From NCBI GenBank assembly GCA_030490835.1, contig CM059971.1:26715817-26779816 (forward strand): a stretch of 64,000 nt of DNA, written 5' to 3'. The position numbers and the translations under genes are program-made. Origin of the DNA: Annona cherimola (lineage: Eukaryota > Streptophyta > Magnoliopsida > Magnoliales > Annonaceae). The notes beneath the pieces were generated by a model, which had not been told where the DNA came from, ran no database searches, and worked only from the letters and a program-made list of their open reading frames with translations. How positions within the stretch are numbered: position 1 is the stretch's first letter; each line of letters begins with the position of its first letter. This document shows positions 58,251 to 64,000 of the stretch, in pieces.

Positions 58251-58807
58251 AATATTCGTCAAATTATTCTGTGCCCATTTAGCTTCCATTATAGTAAACA
58301 TATATTATTTAATTTATCACAAAATCATTTTATTTACTTAAGACTAATATTTAATGACCAAAATTGCCAAAATGTACTTTCAAATAAATTTTCATGCGAC
58401 CATCAACAAATATCTACTGAATTGCTGCAAAATACTCAAATAACATCTTATTATTTTCCCAACTATCAAAGATTCACACAAATATTTGATATTATTGGGT
58501 AATTTGCATATACACCTTCATAGTTTAACCGAAATTGAGAATATACTTACATAGTTTCATGAATTTTCATGAATTGCATATTACCCTCATATAATTTTGT
58601 AGTTTCCTTCAAATTGAAGACTGTGAAATGTTAACAAATCATTTTATTTCTAAAAATGCCCTCATGAGTTATATTACATATATATTTTTTGAGTATTTAC
58701 CCTCTCATAAATATGGATTCAGGAAGAAGCACCAGCTTCCATGCACGAGCAAGATCACCCAACGAATAATGATCATGGTGATGGATGGCTGGAACACTGA
58801 GTAAGAA
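58251..58807. other. AT-rich DNA, nothing recognised
   Basis: Noncoding. Confidence 0.5.
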
Positions 58808-58829
58808 GAGAGAGAGAGAGAGAGAGAGC
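58808..58829. repeat. GA microsatellite
   Basis: About eleven GA units. Confidence 0.95.
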
Positions 58830-58995
58830 CTTCGTGTAGATAATTGTTGCGGCGCCACTTTAATGCCCTCAATGAGAATCTTATAGTCCCATTGTCATCC
58901 TGCAACACAACAATGTTAGCCCAGATTGTGTCTACCTTTTTCTAGAATTTGGTTGTCGAATGCCTCTGCCTATGCAACTGCTGCTTCTAGCATGA

Positions 58996-59370
58996 TTGCG
59001 GTCACCAATCTGGGGGGTCGCCTTCTGGTTTTGTGCAACGCGAATTGCTCGTTACTTCTTCTCTACCAACAGCAATAGAGCCTTGAACTTTTCTAGCAAC
59101 TTCAGCAACTCCTCGTTGAGAGTCCCCTCCTACCGCATTGCATTAACCTCCATCTCGTACAAAGCCTTGATCGCGAACAGAGACTTTCAGGCGAAGGGTT
59201 CTGAACAGATTCATGGCTTTTATGCAGCTAAGGAACTCCACTGCTTCTTGAAGGCTGTGAATAGGTGGCTTACTGATATGAACATGTTAGCAGAAACTCG
59301 TGATCATGGCTCGAACAGAGTATTAAGGCCTCGTAGTCGAATTAAACCAAGAGAATGTTTAGATTTGTAA
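58996..59370 (+). pseudogene. Unrecognised ORF, possibly a Ty3/gypsy gag fragment
   Basis: This 124-residue plus-strand frame is in a GC-richer segment. The stretch GFYAAKELHCFLKAVNRWL faintly resembles the gag motif (D)AKEL.NFL..M..YF of some Ty3/gypsy elements. The minus strand of the same segment reads coiled-coil-like ELLKLLEKFKALLLLVEKK. Neither reading is convincing. A TATATAAATAA box lies at about 59460 and a primer-site-like TTTGGTATCAGA at about 59620, so a retroelement origin is the best guess. Confidence 0.25.
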
Positions 59371-59617
59371 TATGAGCGTGTGACAAGTGAAGACAACTGG
59401 CGCGAGGAATACGTGGCATTCTTAGATTCCAATGTATCTTCTCCTGTAAGCTTCCTGACAATATATAAATAACAGGAAGTCTCATTTGTTTATTGAATGT
59501 TGTTTCTTTCTTGTAAGTACAAGAACTGGAGTTGTTCCCTCCGATAGCGGAACCTGACCTAGCGGTAGGAATAATAATTGCTCGGCATTTCTTTAAGATT
59601 GGATCTGGTCGTATCAA

Positions 59618-59632
59618 TTTGGTATCAGATGT
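59618..59632 (+). promoter_or_regulatory. Primer-binding-site-like sequence
   Basis: TTTGGTATCAGATGT follows CGTATCA, as at the junction between an LTR ending in CA and the Met-tRNA primer site of plant LTR elements. The match to TGGTATCAGAGC is incomplete at its end, and LTR limits are unknown. Confidence 0.35.
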
Positions 59633-62600
59633 GAACCCCTGACCCACATAGGATTCATGTATATGCATTTGATACATAAATATGATTCATGTATGATTTG
59701 ATTGAATTATAAATGATTTCTTTGCAATGTTGATAATTTATTGCAATTAGGTCAGTGGTTATGAAGGATGATTAAATCAATCATTATAAGTCGATATGGG
59801 TCAATATGATTAAACTGGCATAATGAGGATTAAAAAGTATTAGTCTGCCATGAATAACTAATTTAATTTTCATGTTGTGCTTAATGGAAATTAGAAGGAT
59901 AATTATAGAATTAAGTTGGAAAAATGTTAGAAAATTCATAACTTGACGCTGGTAAGGCAGATTGAGATGAAATTTGAAAGGTAAGCATAAAATTTTATGC
60001 CCAATCTTATGGAAAGGTTGGATTATGAAAATTTTGATGAGATTAGGGTGATATTTGATCATTTTCGTCCAAAATTCAAAAGATGATTTCAAATGATCAT
60101 AACTTGAGATAGAAAAGTTGGATTAAGACGAAATTTGAAATGGTCAGATAAAATTATGAGATCAACACTGTGGAAGGATTGGATTAAGCTAAGTATTGTG
60201 GAAAGATGCCTAAAAAAAGGTGTGTACCTTTGACTTTATGCATCATAAAGTAGCTTACATTTATGTTGAAGTTAAAAAATTAATTATATAAGTGAGGTGT
60301 CAAAAGGAGATAATTACAAGTGGATTTTATGAATTTTATGAATTTTCTAAAATAGCAAAATTCATGATAATATCAAGTGATTAATGCAAAGCTTAATGGC
60401 TAATGGCTATCCTCAAAGGAGCTTGAAGATATGGCTTATGGTGGTGACATCCAAGGGCCTTCTTCATGTATTTTTTTTATTTTTAAATACGCAAAATCAT
60501 ACCTAAATGTGCTATATGAATAGGGTAAATAAATGGACATTAAATAAGGTAAAACATTGTGGCAAAAAATGCCACAAGATCATGACAAGTGGACATCTCC
60601 ATGTGGACAGCAAGGTAGGCTACAAGTGAGGAGGATGTCCAAGGGCTCATGCTGATTTTTTTGATTTTTTTAAAATGCTAAATGGATAGCTAAGTAAGTT
60701 ATTAGCTAGGGTAATTAAATTTTCATAAATTAAATCTGAAATGGTGTGGAAAATTGCAAAAAGGCAGCTGCATTGGATGTCACATGTGTGGACAGATTTG
60801 GGGCACATCAATGTAATGGATTTTGATGGATTTTACATGGATAATTTGTTAATTTACTTAGAGCTGGAAGTGCCATGTCATCAATGGGATAAACATACCT
60901 TAAATTACCCTTTAAATGATGTGGCAAGTGGGCCCAAAAATCTAAAAAAATTAAGGGCTTATAAAAGGCATATGACGATCCAAGTGAGAAGGTTAGAGAG
61001 AGAAAATTCAAGGAGGAAAAAACCCCCAAGCCAAGCAGCCTTGCACATCCCTGTTTCATCAAGGAAAGAGTGGGGGAAAATGAGAAGAAAAAAGGGAAAG
61101 GAAGCAAGGAATTCAAGCTAGGAAAGTTGGATGCAAGTTTGATTTGATTCAATTCAAGTAAGTTTATCTTGAGTTTTGAATCATTTAAACCTAGTTTTCT
61201 ACCTCAATTTATGAGTCATGAATATGATTCATAATGAACCCTTAAAGGATGATTTATGATGCCCTTGATCAGGGTATTGAATGAGGATTAAATGACAAGA
61301 ATGCAATCAAGGGTTCAAGAGGGAGAAAATGGAGGTTAGAGTTGAATATGAGTTGATAAACCTAGCTGAAATTTTCTTAATCTAACATGTTAAGTTGTTG
61401 TTTTGATTTATTATCATGATTATATAATGATTTATAACTAAATGAATTATATATGCTGATTTGGATATAAGACATGAACCCTAGAAAGGATAGGAATTAG
61501 GGTTACTTGTATGACTCAATTTTCGTGTTTTTATGTTAAATATGATACATGAATTGGATCAAATGATTTATGGATAATTTAGAGGGTAAAATACTCTAAA
61601 CCTAAGGTACTTTGGACATTCAAAATGGTTTAGGAAATATTGCCCTAAATTTGATTTTTAGGGGCATACATAGGGACATCCAAAGAGAGGTACAAGAAGG
61701 GTACCCTACATGCATGTAAAGTTGCTGTTTTGTAAGCAACTAATTTATGAACTTTAGATATGTGATAATACCCTAAATTTAAGTTAAGAAAAGTATGATT
61801 AGTTGCTGAAATTAAGAGATTAAAAATCTATTTTGATTTAAGTATCAAAATGGATATTGAAAGTGTGTAAAACGGGTCCCAAAGTTGCTGTTTTGGAACC
61901 CTATGATTAATGGATTAAAATTTGATAAAAATACTCTAGATGAAGTGTTAATTAAGAATTTTACTCATGCTGAATTAGAAAGCAAGTTGCTGATTTGAAA
62001 AATTTTAAGAAACACATAATCTGTGTTGTGAAATGGATATATATGGAGAGATAGACATGAGTAAATGATAAATGAATTGTGTGAGTTGTTAAAATGCACA
62101 AAATATGATGAAATGCTTGAATTATATTTCTGTTTTAATAAATAATGATAATTTCAAAATTTGGGATTAATATATGACGTTTAGGACATCAACTAAGTGC
62201 TTAAAATAAACACAATGTATAAATTATGAAAAATATGTGAAAAATGATAAATGGAAGTAATGAACCTCCATATGGTGATTAATGAATGTGTTATGATATG
62301 TATATAAATGTTTCCCTACATATGGGTATTGATTATGTGAAGTAATGAATGGTATGATGCATAAGTTGTGATATGTATGTACACCCGACTTGAAATTCAA
62401 GTGGGTTGTATATATTAATGAAAATGGATTGAAAAATGAAGTTGAATGCAAGCAAATGAAAATATATAAATGTTATGTCATTCTTACGTGTATAGGCAAA
62501 GGCAAAGAAAAGGTCGATCAGGAAAGCTGATGTGAGCAAGGTAAGCAAGTAATTTTCTAAATGATTTTTGTTTCTCAATTTATTCTAAAATGGTTATAAA

Positions 62601-63640
62601 TGATGTTCTAACTGCTTTGAATTATTTAGCAAATGATATTTGAATTTATTTCTAAGGTATTTAAAGATGGTCATTCCTTAGTTCAATATGAGTTAAAATG
62701 ATTCTTTTATTTGCAATTTCATTTGCATAACTGCTTTATTAAATGTTTACGAAAAATAATGACTTATGAATTCATAAATGAAAGATCATGCTAGCATGTC
62801 AAGGATGAATGGTTCATGTGCACAAAGCATTAGGTCCACCTTAAAGAAGTAAGTAGACCGATTGTCCCCTTTTGGTGTGACCAAGTCGCTAAGTAGGCTA
62901 AAAGCTGGCGGCGCCCTCCCTGAGATGGGAGAAGCGGAGACAAATGATTGTCTAACTATCTTCCATCCTATGATGTCATGATGCATTACATTTTCATGAT
63001 ATACCCCTGACGGGTATAAGGAGCATGTTTTCATGATATACCCTCAAGAGGGTATAATATTGCTTTCCTAATGTTTTAAATGATAAGTGTTGCCTTCAAA
63101 ATGAGTTGCTTGAAAAAAATACAACTTGCTTATTGAGTTTCGACTCATGTGTTCATTTTCCAAGCCTATAGAAAAATGAAAGAATGAAGAGGGCAAAGGA
63201 GAAAAAATTAGGAAATGAAGAATGTAAAACTTTATGATTTATTTATATGTGACACTTATGGTGAATGGATATAAAATGACTTGATATTGTTATCTTGACG
63301 ATCATATATGAATTATGTTATAACTTGTGCTTTATTGACAAGTATTAATGGATGTTGAGCATCTCATGAATCTCTGCGATTATATATAATATAAAATGTA
63401 TATATCAGGACAAAAATGGCCTTAATGGGCATTTGATGAAAAATAATATAAAATTAACTCCTAAGGAGTAAGGGTTAATTGGATAAATATCCATTAAATC
63501 CCGCCGTGTGATAGGGCAACAATCCTGATCACGTTTACCAGTCAATAATGATCCCAGAGTAAGGCTCAGGATGTGACGCTTGGGTTGGAGGTGCCACATC
63601 AGATCACTTCGATCTTGGAAATACTGATGAGATGATGGTG
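59633..63640. other. Long noncoding region, probably a large retrotransposon LTR
   Basis: It has no recognisable coding domain. TATAAAAGG at about 60961 followed by an AGAGAGAGAAAATTC leader resembles a retrotransposon promoter and transcript start. A 126-residue ORF (60741-61121) overlaps it and has no known domain. GC-richer blocks at 62840-62950 and 63490-63600 (CTCAGGATGTGACGCTTGGG) resemble the 3' part of long Ty3/gypsy LTRs. Boundaries could not be found, so this is inference. Confidence 0.3.
63001..63056. repeat. Two short hairpins in tandem
   Basis: ATACCCCTGACGGGTAT (63001-63017) and TATACCCTCAAGAGGGTATA (63037-63056) are adjacent inverted repeats, the second perfect with a 2-base loop. 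TTTTCATGATATACC precedes both. Confidence 0.8.
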
Positions 63641-64000
63641 AAAATCTCAGATTGCAGCGACCAGTCCTAAGCTGGAAAACTTGCAAGCCAAGGCAAGCAC
63701 ATCTAAGCCAGTCTCATCAAGCAGTAGCGTAGCTCTCCAATTGAGCTAGAGAAAGGCAATGGGCAGTATTCTCGGTTGGCAATGTTAGAATAGTTAATGG
63801 GAAGCACCATGCAACAATTGCAGACTCATGTGAGCTTGTTGATGGTGGAAAAGACTTAGAAAGAGACGAGGAGAAAGGCAGAGGTCATGGTAGACTCGTT
63901 GGGGGATGATTTTTCATTGGGAAGTCTGGCAGAACGTCGATCATGGCTTTTCTGTCAAAAAAGGAGATATAGAAAGTGATCTGAGGAGGTAAGCTTCGAA
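63641..64000 (+). pseudogene. Possible start of a retrotransposon gag, with stops
   Basis: The plus strand reads fragments such as MGSTMQQLQTHVSLLMVEKT and, after a stop, KAEVMVDSLGDDFSLGSLAE. These look like the coiled-coil N-terminus of Ty3/gypsy gag proteins. The window ends before any diagnostic motif. Confidence 0.25.

Noticed and set aside
58110..58502. 130-residue plus-strand ORF
   Set aside because: Its first part is antisense to the L1 RNase H remnant and the rest is AT-rich noncoding DNA.

Overview
This is nuclear DNA of a flowering plant. The evidence is an AT-rich background with nested plant retrotransposons (a Sirevirus-type Ty1/copia element, a second smaller copia element, an RTE LINE and an L1 LINE), MITE-like fold-back elements, and a CC-NBS-LRR resistance gene with a tandem relic. 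The sequence does not settle the clade; a eudicot or magnoliid is plausible. I found no rRNA, tRNA, CRISPR array or bacterial operon. No protein-coding host gene in the window looks intact.

Layout: 1-7126 is the 3' part of a Sirevirus-like copia element (pol with eight in-frame stops, a broken env-like ORF, a polypurine tract and a 3' LTR). 7.1-20.5 kb is AT-rich DNA holding repeats, two fold-back elements, a decayed LTR and a well-preserved solo LTR of the Sirevirus family (15441-17067, minus) with a 5-bp target duplication. 20568-23850 is a full-length RTE LINE with a 21-bp target duplication and a single stop in its ORF. 23.9-28.5 kb is AT-rich with a MITE, an RNase H relic, direct repeats and a striking hairpin. 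28.5-31.7 kb (minus) holds decayed exons of two host gene families: a TRANK1/UvrD-like C-terminal segment and an HflX-type GTPase. A Walker-A-bearing AAA ATPase relic lies at 37 kb. 38.5-38.9 kb is a GC-rich island of 80-bp tandem repeats.

39421-45342 (minus) is a nearly complete L1 LINE with a 16-bp target duplication. It sits in the 3' end of an older plus-strand LINE. Three related MITE-like copies lie at 45.7-46.4 kb, just upstream of the CC-NBS-LRR gene at 46671-54171. That gene is split by a young copia element (47748-52034; LTRs differ at 7 positions plus one 3-bp indel) that duplicated AGAAG. The reading frame resumes exactly after the element, but the gene also has its own stop codon and a frameshift. 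A second, truncated NBS fragment follows at 56196-57190, then an L1 3' fragment. The last 5 kb is probably retrotransposon noncoding DNA that I could only partly interpret.

The window reads as a decaying resistance-gene locus inside repeat-rich DNA. The most useful observations are the datable insertion into the NBS-LRR gene, the RT-deleted copia that must have moved in trans, the dense GTCGAC palindromes in the Sirevirus LTRs, the two adjacent host pseudogenes, and a repeat shared by 8.1-8.6 kb and 54.9-55.4 kb. I saw no convincing undescribed biological system.
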